DNA from: an uncultured Granulosicoccus sp. | GTDB lineage: Bacteria > Pseudomonadota > Gammaproteobacteria > Granulosicoccales > Granulosicoccaceae | NCBI GenBank assembly: GCA_947499955.1 | Contig: CANMQI010000011.1 | Span: 181,258-245,257 of the forward strand | Length of the DNA stretch: 64,000 bases | Direction of reading: 5' to 3' | In this document: positions 26,109 through 35,367 of the stretch, piece after piece | Layout: each line of letters opens with the position of its first letter | Position numbering within the stretch: position 1 is the stretch's first letter | Notes under the pieces: generated by a model | Told to the model about the DNA's origin: nothing | The model's database searches: none | Seen by the model: the letters and a program-made list of their open reading frames with translations, nothing else | Translations under genes and position numbers: made by a program

Positions 26109-26603
26109 ATGACAGTCCATTCGAATCCCTTGCAAATCATCCTTTACGAACCGGAGATTCCGCCCAATACCGGCAATCTGATTCGGCTATGCGCCAACAC
26201 CGGCGCTGGCCTGCATCTGGTGGAACCGCTGGGTTTTTCGCTCGAGGAGAAGGCCTTGCGACGCGCAGGTCTGGACTATCACGAAACCGCACGTGTTCAG
26301 GTCCATGCCTCGCTGACAGACTGCCTTGGTGTGTTGGGAGAGGGCAAGGAGGCTCTGCGGGTCTTCGCAGTCAGCACCAAGGGGTCGGTCCCCTATCATC
26401 AGCCGGACTATCGTGTAGGCGATGTCTTGCTGTTCGGCCCGGAGAGTCGCGGGCTGCCGGACAAGGTACTGGAAGGGCCGGAGATCCAGGCCAGGGTGAG
26501 AATTCCGATGCAGTCGGACAGTCGCAGCCTGAATCTGTCCAACGCCGTAGCCATCATCACGTATGAAGTACTACGGCAGTTGGATTTTCCGGCCCTGATC
26601 TGA
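26109..26603 (+). CDS. trmL: TrmL, tRNA (cytidine/uridine-34 2'-O)-methyltransferase
   Basis: SPOUT methyltransferase that methylates the wobble ribose of tRNA-Leu. About 164 residues from ATG 26109, which matches the family N-terminus (IILYEPEIPPNTGNLIRLCANTG, cited in part); ATG 26082 adds nine residues. Knot motifs are LLFGPESRGLP, RIPM and RSLNLSNAVAII. Monocistronic and convergent with secB across a strong inverted repeat. Confidence 0.93.
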   Translation: MTVHSNPLQIILYEPEIPPNTGNLIRLCANTGAGLHLVEPLGFSLEEKALRRAGLDYHETARVQVHASLTDCLGVLGEGKEALRVFAVSTKGSVPYHQPDYRVGDVLLFGPESRGLPDKVLEGPEIQARVRIPMQSDSRSLNLSNAVAIITYEVLRQLDFPALI

Positions 26604-26604
26604 C

Positions 26605-26624
26605 CCTGACAGCCGGCTGTCAGG
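26605..26624. terminator. Inverted repeat between convergent trmL and secB
   Basis: Perfect 20-base palindrome CCTGACAGCC/GGCTGTCAGG starting one base after the trmL stop, nested in an outer CTGACC/GGTCAG pair (26600-26605 and 26628-26633, the outer arm overlapping the trmL stop codon and sharing base 26605 with the inner arm). It is placed to end both transcripts; neither side has a long T-run. Confidence 0.6.
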
Positions 26625-26652
26625 CATGGTCAGACCGAGCCGGAAGGGGGTG

Positions 26653-27168
26653 TTACTGTTCGGTCTCAGGCGCCGGTGCGTTCTGCTTGGCAGCAGCTGC
26701 CTGGACGTGCTGTGCGTACAGCGCATCGAAATTGACCGGATCCAGCAGCAATTGAGGAAAACCGCCCTTTTGCACCAATGATGCTATTTCCTCGCGAGCG
26801 AAGGGAAACAGCAGGTTCGGGCAGAAGCTGCCCAGCATGGGGCCCAGTCGTTGCTGGTCGAAACCACGGACCAGGAAAAGCCCGGCCTGCTTGATCTCGC
26901 ACAGATAAGCGACTTCCTCACCCAGCTTGACCGTTGCGGTAACGGTCAATACGCATTCGTAGACGTCGTTTTCAAGCTTGGTGCTTTCGGTATTCAGGTG
27001 CAGCGACACATTCGGCTGCCAGGACGTGTTACCGACGAATACCGCAGGCGTCTGCGGAGATTCGTAGGAGACATCCTTCAGATATACCCGCTGAATCTTG
27101 AAAAACTGCTGCGGCGCCTCGCTGGCTGCTGCGGCTGATTCCGTGTCTTTCTGGTTCTCGTCTGCCAT
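26653..27168 (-). CDS. secB: SecB, protein-export chaperone
   Basis: 171 residues, usual length. Homotetrameric chaperone that holds preproteins unfolded for SecA. Core motifs seen: FKIQRVYLKDVSYESPQTP, LHLNTESTKLENDVYECVLTVTA (cited in part), QAGLFLVRGFDQQRLGPMLG, CPNLLFPFAREEIASLVQKGGFPQLLLDPVNF (cited in part). Ala/Gln/Glu-rich tails at both ends. Lies downstream of grxC, as in many gammaproteobacteria. Confidence 0.97.
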   Translation of the reverse strand: MADENQKDTESAAAASEAPQQFFKIQRVYLKDVSYESPQTPAVFVGNTSWQPNVSLHLNTESTKLENDVYECVLTVTATVKLGEEVAYLCEIKQAGLFLVRGFDQQRLGPMLGSFCPNLLFPFAREEIASLVQKGGFPQLLLDPVNFDALYAQHVQAAAAKQNAPAPETEQ

Positions 27169-27189
27169 TACTGTGCCTGTCTACCTGAT

Positions 27190-27471
27190 TTATTGAATTG
27201 ACGCGTATGCGTCGTCAAGTTCGCCGTCACTTTCCAGTGCGGCCATGTCGTCAAAACCGCCGATATGCCGGTCGCCGAAGAAGATCTGCGGCACCGAGGT
27301 CCTGCCTGTGAGTTTCTGCATCTCGGCGCGCAGCTCCGCATTGCCATCGACATTGCGGCTTTCATAGGGCCAGCCCTTGGAATCGAGCAGCCTGCGAGCA
27401 GCCCGGCAGAATCCGCACCAGTCCGAGTCGTAGATGACGATGCCTGGGGCCTTGTTGTTTGATTCAGTCAT
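27190..27471 (-). CDS. grxC: Glutaredoxin 3 (GrxC)
   Basis: 93 residues. Reduces disulfides with glutathione. The active site is W-C-G-F-C rather than the commoner CPYC, and the glutathione-binding TSVPQIFFGDRHIGGFDD segment is intact. Three bases after the rhodanese gene and 21 before secB, so in one transcript. Confidence 0.93.
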   Translation of the reverse strand: MTESNNKAPGIVIYDSDWCGFCRAARRLLDSKGWPYESRNVDGNAELRAEMQKLTGRTSVPQIFFGDRHIGGFDDMAALESDGELDDAYASIQ

Positions 27472-27474
27472 GGA

Positions 27475-27900
27475 TCAGCGCGTCACGGTGGGCAGATTGG
27501 CCTTTTCCCATGCAGCCAGACCACCGGCCAGGGAAAACAGACTGGTGAAACCGTTTTTCTTGAGCTTGGCCAGCGCCCGGGTAGCACGCATGCCGCTGTC
27601 GCAATACACAATCACTTCCTTGTCCTTGAACTTCTCGATTTCATGCATCCGCTCGTCGAACTTGCCGACCGGAAAATTACGGGCATTGAGCAGATGACCG
27701 CCCTTGAACTCCGCATCATCCCGGACATCGATGATGACGGCCTCACCGGCATTCATCTTCTGGGTTGCCTCGAAAGGTGACAACGCAGTATTGGCGGAAG
27801 CAAACCGCATGTATTCGGTATAGGCCAGCATGCCCAGAGTCGCAACGAATGCGACAAACAGCAGTGTGTGGTTACCAATGAATTCTATTATCTGTGACAT
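27475..27900 (-). CDS. yibN: Membrane-anchored rhodanese-like protein (YibN)
   Basis: About 141 residues from ATG 27900; the frame extends to 27963 but 27900 gives the family N-terminus. One TM (LLFVAFVATLGMLAYTEYM) followed by a rhodanese domain with VIDVRDDAEFKGGHL and the catalytic loop VIVYCDSGMR (Cys present). Persulfide transfer or a redox role at the membrane is expected. yibN-grxC-secB order is conserved in gammaproteobacteria. Confidence 0.9.
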   Translation of the reverse strand: MSQIIEFIGNHTLLFVAFVATLGMLAYTEYMRFASANTALSPFEATQKMNAGEAVIIDVRDDAEFKGGHLLNARNFPVGKFDERMHEIEKFKDKEVIVYCDSGMRATRALAKLKKNGFTSLFSLAGGLAAWEKANLPTVTR

Positions 27901-28076
27901 GACTGGAGTGTGGCGAGCAGGCAGGGGCAATTCAACCCACAAGAATAACCCGCGGTGATACAAATATAAACGTCATAGCTACAAATAAATTCGGTGGCAT
28001 GCAGATTCAGCGCAACATCAAGGTACATGGGCAGTGTTAACGTGAGCGCAGCCACACATTCCCGGGAACACTGACT

Positions 28077-29246
28077 TTGCACGACACCTCCATCATTTTC
28101 TCGCTGTTCCTCGTCTTCAGTGGTGCGGCGGTCATCGCAACGCTGGCATTGTTCGCCCGTCAGGCCCTGCTGATCGCCTACATCGTACTGGGCGCCCTGC
28201 TGGGCCCGTGGGCGCTGGATGTGGTGTCAAATCCGGCACTGATAGCGGACATTGCCAACGTGGGCATACTGTTCCTGCTGTTTCTACTGGGCCTCAACCT
28301 GGAGCCGGGAGATCTGAAGAAACTGTTTCGCGAGGCCATCGTGGTCACCGCAGTGAGCTCCTTCGCCTTTGCCCTGACAGGGTTTGCGGTCGGCATGGCA
28401 TTCGGCTTCAACATGCTGGACAGCCTGTTGATTGCCGCCGGGATGATGTTCTCCAGCACCATCATCGCTCTGAAGCTGTTACCCACCAGTGCGTTACATC
28501 ACCAGCGCATGGGGGAGCTGATCGTCAGTATTCTGCTGCTGCAGGACATGCTGGCAATCATCGTGCTGCTGGCACTGGAGGGGCTCGGCAACCAGGAGAG
28601 CCTGTTATCTGAAACCCTCATTCTCACACTTGGCCTGCCCGCACTGGCTCTGATGGCCTGGTGGGTTGCCTCCCGCGTGCTCACCCGGCTGTTCATGCGC
28701 TTCGACCAGATTCACGAATATCTGTTCCTGCTGGCCATTGGCTGGTGCATGGGGATTGCGGAGCTGGCGACCGTCATCGGCTTGTCGCATGAAGTCGGTG
28801 CGTTTGTCGCAGGCGTTACCCTGGCCACCAGCCCGGTCGCTCGATTCATCGCCGAGAGTCTGAAGCCGCTGCGGGATTTCTTTCTGGTGTTGTTCTTCTT
28901 CGCGCTGGGAGCAGGATTCAACATCGGCGCCCTGCCCGGTGTGCTGTTTCCGGCACTGGTGCTGGCCGCCATCTCGGTCGCTCTCAAGCCGATCGTGTTC
29001 CGCGTGTTGCTGCAACGCGAACAGGAAAAGGCCCGCATGGCCGCTGAAACCGGTGCTCGCCTGGGTCAGATCAGTGAATTTTCGCTGCTGATCGTCGTCG
29101 TGGCCAGCAACCTGGCCGTCATGTCGGAAAAGGCCTCCCTGCTGATGCAGAGCGCCACGATACTGAGTTTCGTGGCCAGTTCGTTCTGGGTTGTCCGCCG
29201 CTACCCGACCCCCATCTCGATGGATCAGGCACTACGCAGGGACTGA
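28077..29246 (+). CDS. CPA2-family cation/proton antiporter (Kef-like, membrane domain only)
   Basis: 389 residues and about 12 TM helices. Starts with TTG: a stop codon lies close upstream in frame and no in-frame ATG occurs before residue 100, so TTG at 28077 is the only sensible start. Motifs: YIVLGALLGPWAL, FLLFLLGLNLEPGDLKKLFREA (cited in part), SSTIIALKLLP, SHEVGAFVAGVTLA. It ends after helix 12 with a short tail, lacking the TrkA-N (NAD-binding) domain of KefB/KefC, so control differs. Confidence 0.88.
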   Translation: MHDTSIIFSLFLVFSGAAVIATLALFARQALLIAYIVLGALLGPWALDVVSNPALIADIANVGILFLLFLLGLNLEPGDLKKLFREAIVVTAVSSFAFALTGFAVGMAFGFNMLDSLLIAAGMMFSSTIIALKLLPTSALHHQRMGELIVSILLLQDMLAIIVLLALEGLGNQESLLSETLILTLGLPALALMAWWVASRVLTRLFMRFDQIHEYLFLLAIGWCMGIAELATVIGLSHEVGAFVAGVTLATSPVARFIAESLKPLRDFFLVLFFFALGAGFNIGALPGVLFPALVLAAISVALKPIVFRVLLQREQEKARMAAETGARLGQISEFSLLIVVVASNLAVMSEKASLLMQSATILSFVASSFWVVRRYPTPISMDQALRRD

Positions 29247-29345
29247 GGCGTTGCGGCAATCTGCCGGCGTACGCGAAGAGGCGGGAGCTATCACCGCGGC
29301 GATAGCGCTGGCATCTGGCCAATCACGCTACGCTGAAAGGAACAG

Positions 29346-29389
29346 GTCCAGGGGGCATAGGGAACTCGCGGGTTCCGGTCCCCCTGGAC
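29346..29389. terminator. Bidirectional hairpin between convergent genes
   Basis: 10-bp arms GTCCAGGGGG / CCCCCTGGAC enclose an inner GGAAC-TCGCG-GTTCC-type hairpin. Lies between the antiporter and cytochrome c stops. The T-rich tail is short on both sides. Confidence 0.65.
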
Positions 29390-29402
29390 TGTACGGTCGA
29401 AC

Positions 29403-30368
29403 CTACTTGCTCATCAGATACTGGATGGCAGACGGAATTTCTTCGTCCGTCAAGGTCGAGGCACCACGTGGGGGCATGACGCCCATGCCATTGATGACAG
29501 AAGCTGTCAGAACGTCCATGCCTTTGTCAGCACGTTCCTGCCACGCTGCCTGATCACCCACCTTCGGGGCACCGCCCACACCGGCCAGATGGCAGGTCGT
29601 GCACAGGTTCTCGACAGACGCCTTGACGCTATCTGTCAGGCCCTCAGGTACCTGACCGACTACCGCTGCAGCCGTGGCGGTGGCTTCCTCAGCTGGCGCT
29701 TCGTCGGCACTGGCTTCGTCCTGAGCAGGTGCTTCTTCAGTTACCGCAGGAGCCTCTTCTGCCGGTGCTGCCTCGTCGCCAGCTTCGGCGTCCGCTGCAG
29801 GCGCCTCGTCGGCAACTTCCTCTGCCGGTGCTTCACTGGCAGCCTCGTCCGCCGCCGGTGCCTCGGCCTCGGCAGCAGGAGCGGTTTCGTCCACTTCCAG
29901 TCCAGCCATGAACTGTACAGCGCGTCTCATCTCTTCATCGCTGTAGGTACTGCCACCCCGAGCAGGCATGGTACCGATGCCGTTGATCGCATGTGACACC
30001 ATGGAATCAAGCCCGGCTTCGGCACGAGGCGCCCAGGCGGCAGCATCGCCGACCATCGGAGCACCGGCCACACCGGTGGCGTGACAGGCCGAGCAGACGC
30101 CGTTGACCAGCTCTTCAGCCGACTTGGGGGCTGTCGCAACCTCAACGGCTGCGCCGCCGGCTGCAGGCAGATCATCAGCCGAGGTACGCACGGCAGCAAC
30201 AGGTCCGATTCGATTGATCAGGGCTTTGCGCATCAGTGGATCATCAGGATCCTCTGAACCGGAACTCAACAGGCGGGCTGCGATGGTGATGATGATCCCC
30301 AGCACGACCAGCGCGCCTGCAACCAACCCCATAGTTTTGACCATGCCGCTATCTGTGGCACCACTCAT
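29403..30368 (-). CDS. Membrane-anchored dihaem cytochrome c5-like protein
   Basis: 321 residues. N-terminal TM about 13-34, then two cytochrome c5-like domains: C92-S-A-C-H96 with Met134 (TMPARGG) and C256-T-T-C-H260 with Met298 (GVMPPRG). They are near copies (GVAGAPMVGD / GVGGAPKVGD). Between them lies an Ala/Glu/Pro-rich flexible linker, about residues 160-235, which would let the domains move. Likely a periplasmic electron shuttle linking membrane complexes. The cytochrome b561 gene follows upstream on the same strand. Confidence 0.93.
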   Translation of the reverse strand: MSGATDSGMVKTMGLVAGALVVLGIIITIAARLLSSGSEDPDDPLMRKALINRIGPVAAVRTSADDLPAAGGAAVEVATAPKSAEELVNGVCSACHATGVAGAPMVGDAAAWAPRAEAGLDSMVSHAINGIGTMPARGGSTYSDEEMRRAVQFMAGLEVDETAPAAEAEAPAADEAASEAPAEEVADEAPAADAEAGDEAAPAEEAPAVTEEAPAQDEASADEAPAEEATATAAAVVGQVPEGLTDSVKASVENLCTTCHLAGVGGAPKVGDQAAWQERADKGMDVLTASVINGMGVMPPRGASTLTDEEIPSAIQYLMSK

Positions 30369-30459
30369 GACACTCTTCTCCGTTGATGCATCTGCACCTG
30401 TTCTAACATGTATTCATCGGCCGGCCGACTATCTCGCACGACCGAAATTCAGCATTGTA

Positions 30460-30969
30460 TCAGCGCAAGCCGTTGCGCCCCATCATGCGATGTAAAACCT
30501 TGAGGCCCTGACGGCCATGTGACAGGGCACCTGCCACATGCATCGCGATCAGCACCGCCAACAACCATTTTCCCCATTCATGCCAGCGACCAGCCGGCTG
30601 AAAACCGAAGTAATAATGCACCACTCCCGACAGCGCCATCAGAATCAGCACCACGTACAGGCTGACATGATGCCATCGGACCAGGCGTTCATGTCCAGCC
30701 GACAGTGTTCCACCCATCAGCGGAACGGCCCGTCGACGCAGTTGCCAGCGCCAGATCATGATGGCAGCGATCGAGATACCGCCCCAGGTGTGGAGCGTCG
30801 TGACCAGAAATGACACAAAACCCAGAGTTTCCTGTCGGCCAATGGCCTCCATGGCCCTTTCCATCGGAATCTGCAGAGAATACTGGACCAGCAGCAACAG
30901 TAATACCAGCCAATGCAGGCGCCTTTGCAACGGAGTGTAGAAGATCACATTGTCGGAATTGCCACTCAT
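30460..30969 (-). CDS. Cytochrome b561 family membrane protein
   Basis: About 169 residues from ATG 30969 (30002-type upstream extension to 31002 possible). Four TM helices with haem-ligand histidines in RRLHWLVLLLLL, TTLHTWGGISIA, RWHHVSLYVVL and AMHVAGALSHG. The pattern is bacterial cytochrome b561 (CybB/YodB type), passing electrons to or from the quinone pool. Adjacent to the dihaem cytochrome c, which may be its partner. Confidence 0.88.
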   Translation of the reverse strand: MSGNSDNVIFYTPLQRRLHWLVLLLLLVQYSLQIPMERAMEAIGRQETLGFVSFLVTTLHTWGGISIAAIMIWRWQLRRRAVPLMGGTLSAGHERLVRWHHVSLYVVLILMALSGVVHYYFGFQPAGRWHEWGKWLLAVLIAMHVAGALSHGRQGLKVLHRMMGRNGLR

Positions 30970-31079
30970 GCGTCGAAAAAGTGTTGGTTCTGGCCCGTGC
31001 ACAGGCGTTGCCGAGTCTGGAGTGATAGTTCCACGCCCGGAGTTCGTATACTACTCATAACTGCAACTGGCCGTGAACC

Positions 31080-31535
31080 ATGAACACCTCGATTCCCGAT
31101 CCGATACGACACGCTGCCATGCTGGTCAACCCGGAGACCCCCGATGCTCTGGAAAGACGTATCAAACAGGATATCTTCGATAGTATCTCGCGAATCAAAC
31201 CCGACGTGACGGCCAATGCCGACTTCGATACCGATGTCATGTCAGGCACGTTCTTCCAACACCTGTCTCCTCCGTTGCAAGGCATTGCAATTGCCCGTAC
31301 CGAGGGTGTTCTGGCCTTCTACAACCGTGTCGGCTGGTCATCGGCGTTTCTGGAGGCGCCACTGGAAAGCTGTGTACCGGATACCGGTCTGGAGCCTCTG
31401 CGTGAACGCTATCACGCGCGTACCCTGCATGATCTCGCCTATGTGCATCCCAAACACTTCGTGAAGATGCTGGGCAAGGCGGAGGCAGCCTCGCTATGGG
31501 AGAGCCTGAAACGCTTCACCGGTCAGGCTTCATGA
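31080..31535 (+). CDS. Conserved-looking protein of unknown function
   Basis: 151 residues, soluble, no signal peptide. Mostly helical with two Cys-free halves; a stretch FYNRVGWSSAFLEAPLESCV and a C-terminal HPKHFVKMLGKAEAASLWESL helix. I do not recognise the family. Its stop overlaps the start of the ABC ATPase gene (ATGA), so translation is coupled and it probably works with that transporter. Confidence 0.7.
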   Translation: MNTSIPDPIRHAAMLVNPETPDALERRIKQDIFDSISRIKPDVTANADFDTDVMSGTFFQHLSPPLQGIAIARTEGVLAFYNRVGWSSAFLEAPLESCVPDTGLEPLRERYHARTLHDLAYVHPKHFVKMLGKAEAASLWESLKRFTGQAS

Positions 31536-32254
31536 CGGCAGCGCAGGACTCCGCCATTGCCGTCAGAGCTCTGTCACACAGTGTCCACAACGGCACCAGC
31601 GAGACGCGCATCCTGCACCGGGTAGAGCTCGATGTGAAACGAGGTCAGAGTGTGGCACTGATCGGTCGCAGTGGCTCGGGCAAATCGACCTTGCTGAACC
31701 TGATCAGTGGGCTGGAACCGATTCAACAGGGTGAAGTCTGGCTCGATGGTGACCCGATCAGCGCCCTCAGCGACAGCCAGAGAACCCGGCGGCGGGGTCG
31801 CGACATCGGTTTCATCTACCAGGCCTTCAACCTCATCCCCACCCTGAGCGTTGGCGACAATATCTCGCTGCCTCTGGCTCTGGCAGGAACAGACACCCAT
31901 GAACGGCACAGCCGTCTGCACAAGCTGCTGGAACTCACCGGGCTGAGCGGCCGCGGCGATGACTACCCCGACCGACTCTCCGGCGGCGAACAGCAGCGCG
32001 TCGCCATTGCCCGGGCCCTGATCCATCGGCCGGCCCTGATTCTGGCCGACGAACCCACCGGCAATCTGGATGCCCAGAGTGGTCGTCAGGTGCTGACACT
32101 GTTGACCGATCTGGTCGAGCAGGAAGGCTCGGCCCTGCTGTTGGTCACCCACAGTCTCGAGGTGGCAGCCGTGGCCGATCGTGTGACCGTGCTCGAACAG
32201 GGCGGGGTGCGTCCCATCCGCCAGGATGAGTTGAACCACAGCAGCGCCTGGTGA
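31532..32254 (+). CDS. LolD/YbbA-like ABC transporter ATP-binding protein
   Basis: About 240 residues from ATG 31532, overlapping the preceding stop. Walker [11 protein letters not shown]-loop [19 protein letters not shown], signature [13 protein letters not shown], Walker [13 protein letters not shown] and the His switch [10 protein letters not shown]. The EPTGNLD form and IYQAFNL are typical of the MacB/LolD/FtsE group that pairs with FtsX-like permeases, here encoded next. Confidence 0.93.
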   Translation: MTAAQDSAIAVRALSHSVHNGTSETRILHRVELDVKRGQSVALIGRSGSGKSTLLNLISGLEPIQQGEVWLDGDPISALSDSQRTRRRGRDIGFIYQAFNLIPTLSVGDNISLPLALAGTDTHERHSRLHKLLELTGLSGRGDDYPDRLSGGEQQRVAIARALIHRPALILADEPTGNLDAQSGRQVLTLLTDLVEQEGSALLLVTHSLEVAAVADRVTVLEQGGVRPIRQDELNHSSAW

Positions 32255-34812
32255 TGCTGGCCCGCTTACTGGCACGCTCCAGCTGGCATTTCTATCGTCG
32301 CCATCCGGCGCAATTGCTGCTCTCGCTGCTGGGTATCATGCTGGGTGTGGCCATCGTGACGGCGGTCCTGATCACCAACGACAGCTCACAGCGTGCCTTC
32401 GCCCTGTCCAGTGAGGCCCTGTACGGCCGCACCACCCATCAACTGACCGGCGCCCTGGGCGTTGACCAGGCAAGCTATGTGCAACTGCGCAAGGACTGGC
32501 CGAACCTGCCGATGGCCCCCGTGATCCAGGCGCATGTTGCCATCGGCGACGAGGTGTTCTCGATTCTCGGACTGGACCCGTTCAGTGAAGTCGGCTTCGA
32601 ACGGATGAGCCCGGCCATGGCCAGCTCGGCAGGCAATACCAACCTTGCAGACACCTCCGAGGCGACCCTGCGCGCCCTGCTGCAACCCGATGCGCTGTTG
32701 ATCAGCGACACCAGCGCAGCCCTTCGCGGCTGGGAGGCCGGCCAGCGCCTGCTCATCGATGTCGGCGGGCGCAAGGTCGAGGCCACCCTGGCAGGCACAT
32801 TCAGCTCGTCCAGCCCGGCAGCGGCCACCGGTCTGCTGACAGGCGATATCGGGTTCGTGCAGAGCCTGCTGCAACGCGGCGACCGTATCGATCGGGTGGA
32901 CCTGATTCTGAGCGACGCTCAGCACGCTGCCCTGCTCGACGATCTGCCACCCACACTGGCTCTCGATCCGGCCATCAGTCGGCAGCAGACCATGCAGGCC
33001 ATGACCCGCGGCTTCCACATCAATCTGACCGCCATGAGCCTGTTGGCCCTGGTTGTGGGTGTCTTCCTGATCCACAACACCATGACGTTTGCCGTGGTGC
33101 AACGCCGGGAGATCTTCGCCATCAAACGCATCACGGGCATCACGGCCGGCACCCTGCTGCTGAGCATTCTGGCCGAAGCGCTGGTCATCAGTCTGATCGG
33201 CTCTGTGCTGGGCATTGCGCTTGGCTATGCACTTGCCCATGTCCTGATCGGCCTGACCACACAGACCATCAACGATCTGTATTTCGTGCTGCATGTGCAG
33301 CAGATCTGGTTCAGCCCCTGGCTGGTTGCAGCCGGTCTGCTGCTGGGCATCGGCAGCAGTGTGCTGGCGGCCAGCCTCAGCGCGCTGGACGCTGCCGGTA
33401 CCAGCCCGATCCAGGCTCGCCAGCGTTCACTGATCGAGCAGCGCACTGGTCGGGTCCTGCCACTGTTCGCCGCTCTCGGTGTCGTCATGATGGTCGCAGG
33501 CCTGGTACTGGCGGTGCTGCCCCTGCAGTCACTGATCCTCGGCTTTGTCGCCTTGATGCTGCTGATTCTCGGCTATGGCCTGGCCCTGCCCTGGCTGGTC
33601 AAGCTGCTGGCCGGCGCCTGCCGACGGCTCTGCGCACGTTTCGGTATCAGCCTGTCACTGGCCATTGGTGGCATTGAACGCAATATCAGCCGCACCGGTC
33701 TGGCCATTGCGGCTCTGAGCATCGCCGTCTCGGCAACATTCGGCGTGGAGATCATGATTGGCAGCTTTCGCTCGACTGTCGATGAATGGCTGGGCAGTAC
33801 CTTGCAAAGCGACATCTACGTCAGCGCCCCTACCGCCGTCTCCAGTGAAGGCTCGCTCATGCTGCCCGACGGTATCGCCGCTCAGGCGCGGACCATCGAG
33901 GGCATCACCAGTATCAGTACCGGGCGTTCGCTGGCGGTATCGACCGATGTCGGCAACATCAACATGCTGGTCGTCGAGCCGCATGATGACAGCGGCGCCG
34001 GCTTCGACCTGATTGATGCCAGCGACCGGCAGGCCGCAGCGGCGTGGGCTCAGTGGTCGCTCGATGACACCGTGATGATCAGCGAACCGCTGGCCACACG
34101 CTACCAATTGGCCGCCGGCGATGAACTGCAACTGTTTACCCAGCGGCAGGGTATGCAACCTTTCGCCATCGCCGCCGTGTTTCGTGACTTCGGTTCCAGT
34201 CATGGCAAATTGCTCATGGCCCGCTCGGTCTATTCCCGTCATTGGCAGGACAGTCAGATAGGTACGCTGGGCATTCTGCTGGACGATCCCGCCGCCGATC
34301 AACGCCTGCTGGAGACGCTGCGTGACACGCTGTCATCCAGCGAACAACCCTTGCTCATCCGCTCCAACACCGCCATACATGCACAGTCACTGGCCGTGTT
34401 CGATCGCACCTTTGAAGTCACCCGTGTGCTGCGCTGGCTGACGGTGGGCGTGGCCTTCATCGGCATCTTCAGTGCCCTGCTGGCGCTGCACCTGGAGCGC
34501 GCTCGTGAGTTCGCCATCATTCGCGCCAGCGGCGCCACCCGTCTGCAGATCATGCGTGTGGTGCTGCTGCAGACACTCATCATGGGAGTGTTTGCCGGTT
34601 TGCTGGCCCTGCCCCTGGGTTGGTTCATGTCGGAGATTCTGGTCAAGGTCATCAATGTGCGCTCCTTCGGCTGGAGCATGCAGAGCCTGCTGCCGGACGG
34701 CGCCATCCCGGAGACCCTGATACTGGCCTGTCTCTCCGCCTTGCTGGCAGGCATCTACCCCGCCTGGCGATTGTCTCGAGCGAACATCGCCGCACAGCTG
34801 CGTGACGACTGA
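32254..34812 (+). CDS. FtsX-like ABC permease with duplicated membrane domain (YbbP-like)
   Basis: About 852 residues. ATG 32254 shares a base with the ATPase stop; GTG 32251 is also possible. The plan is TM1, a long periplasmic domain, a first FtsX block of three TMs (MSLLALVVGVFLIHNTMTFAVVQRR in part), a TM pair (VVMMVAGLVLAVLPL), a second periplasmic domain and a final FtsX block (RWLTVGVAFIGIFSALLALHLER in part). MacB/LolCE-type mechanotransmission rather than import; substrate could be a lipoprotein, lipid or toxic amphiphile. Confidence 0.9.
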   Translation: MLARLLARSSWHFYRRHPAQLLLSLLGIMLGVAIVTAVLITNDSSQRAFALSSEALYGRTTHQLTGALGVDQASYVQLRKDWPNLPMAPVIQAHVAIGDEVFSILGLDPFSEVGFERMSPAMASSAGNTNLADTSEATLRALLQPDALLISDTSAALRGWEAGQRLLIDVGGRKVEATLAGTFSSSSPAAATGLLTGDIGFVQSLLQRGDRIDRVDLILSDAQHAALLDDLPPTLALDPAISRQQTMQAMTRGFHINLTAMSLLALVVGVFLIHNTMTFAVVQRREIFAIKRITGITAGTLLLSILAEALVISLIGSVLGIALGYALAHVLIGLTTQTINDLYFVLHVQQIWFSPWLVAAGLLLGIGSSVLAASLSALDAAGTSPIQARQRSLIEQRTGRVLPLFAALGVVMMVAGLVLAVLPLQSLILGFVALMLLILGYGLALPWLVKLLAGACRRLCARFGISLSLAIGGIERNISRTGLAIAALSIAVSATFGVEIMIGSFRSTVDEWLGSTLQSDIYVSAPTAVSSEGSLMLPDGIAAQARTIEGITSISTGRSLAVSTDVGNINMLVVEPHDDSGAGFDLIDASDRQAAAAWAQWSLDDTVMISEPLATRYQLAAGDELQLFTQRQGMQPFAIAAVFRDFGSSHGKLLMARSVYSRHWQDSQIGTLGILLDDPAADQRLLETLRDTLSSSEQPLLIRSNTAIHAQSLAVFDRTFEVTRVLRWLTVGVAFIGIFSALLALHLERAREFAIIRASGATRLQIMRVVLLQTLIMGVFAGLLALPLGWFMSEILVKVINVRSFGWSMQSLLPDGAIPETLILACLSALLAGIYPAWRLSRANIAAQLRDD

Positions 34813-35019
34813 GGCCTCCGGGTCACCGGGGTGGTAGCGATGAGTCAGAGAAATGGCACGCGCTGTGCGAGTGATAGCTATCTCACAAGCACAATGCGAC
34901 ACGTCCCGCGCTTTCGTACAGCAAAGCCCCGACTTCGGGTTGTGTGCAACGACTATGTCATGTCGATAGGGTACAACTGTTTCCAGGTTATCCATCGACA
35001 TTCGAAAGAGTACGCAGCC

Positions 35020-35277
35020 ATGCAAAACCCGGTCGACTACCCAGTAACTGAAGATGCCGCCGGCCCGCTGGACGGCTCCCTGACCTATGCCACCCTGTTC
35101 GATCTGCATGAGGCCCATCAGCCGATCACCGAGGACATGATCCGCTGCGCAGCACTGAACATGGAAGCGGCGCAGCAACTGCCGTTTGCAGCACGCCCGG
35201 AGACCATCAATACCAACTTTGTCGAACGCAACAAATCCGGACCGGTGCTGACACGTCTACTCAAGGTCATACGCTGA
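35020..35277 (+). CDS. Small protein of unknown function
   Basis: 85 residues from ATG 35020; longer frames to 34831 pass through Arg/Cys-rich sequence that looks non-coding. Acidic N-terminal half (DYPVTEDAAGPLDGS), a short helix ITEDMIRCAALNMEAAQQL and a basic end (VLTRLLKVIR). Not recognised. Confidence 0.5.
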   Translation: MQNPVDYPVTEDAAGPLDGSLTYATLFDLHEAHQPITEDMIRCAALNMEAAQQLPFAARPETINTNFVERNKSGPVLTRLLKVIR

Positions 35278-35367
35278 CCCGCAGCATTACATTCACAAGC
35301 GTTTCACCTGCCACCAGACACCAATCGGCGCTACCATCAGGCATTGTGCCTACCCTTGCCAGATGCC

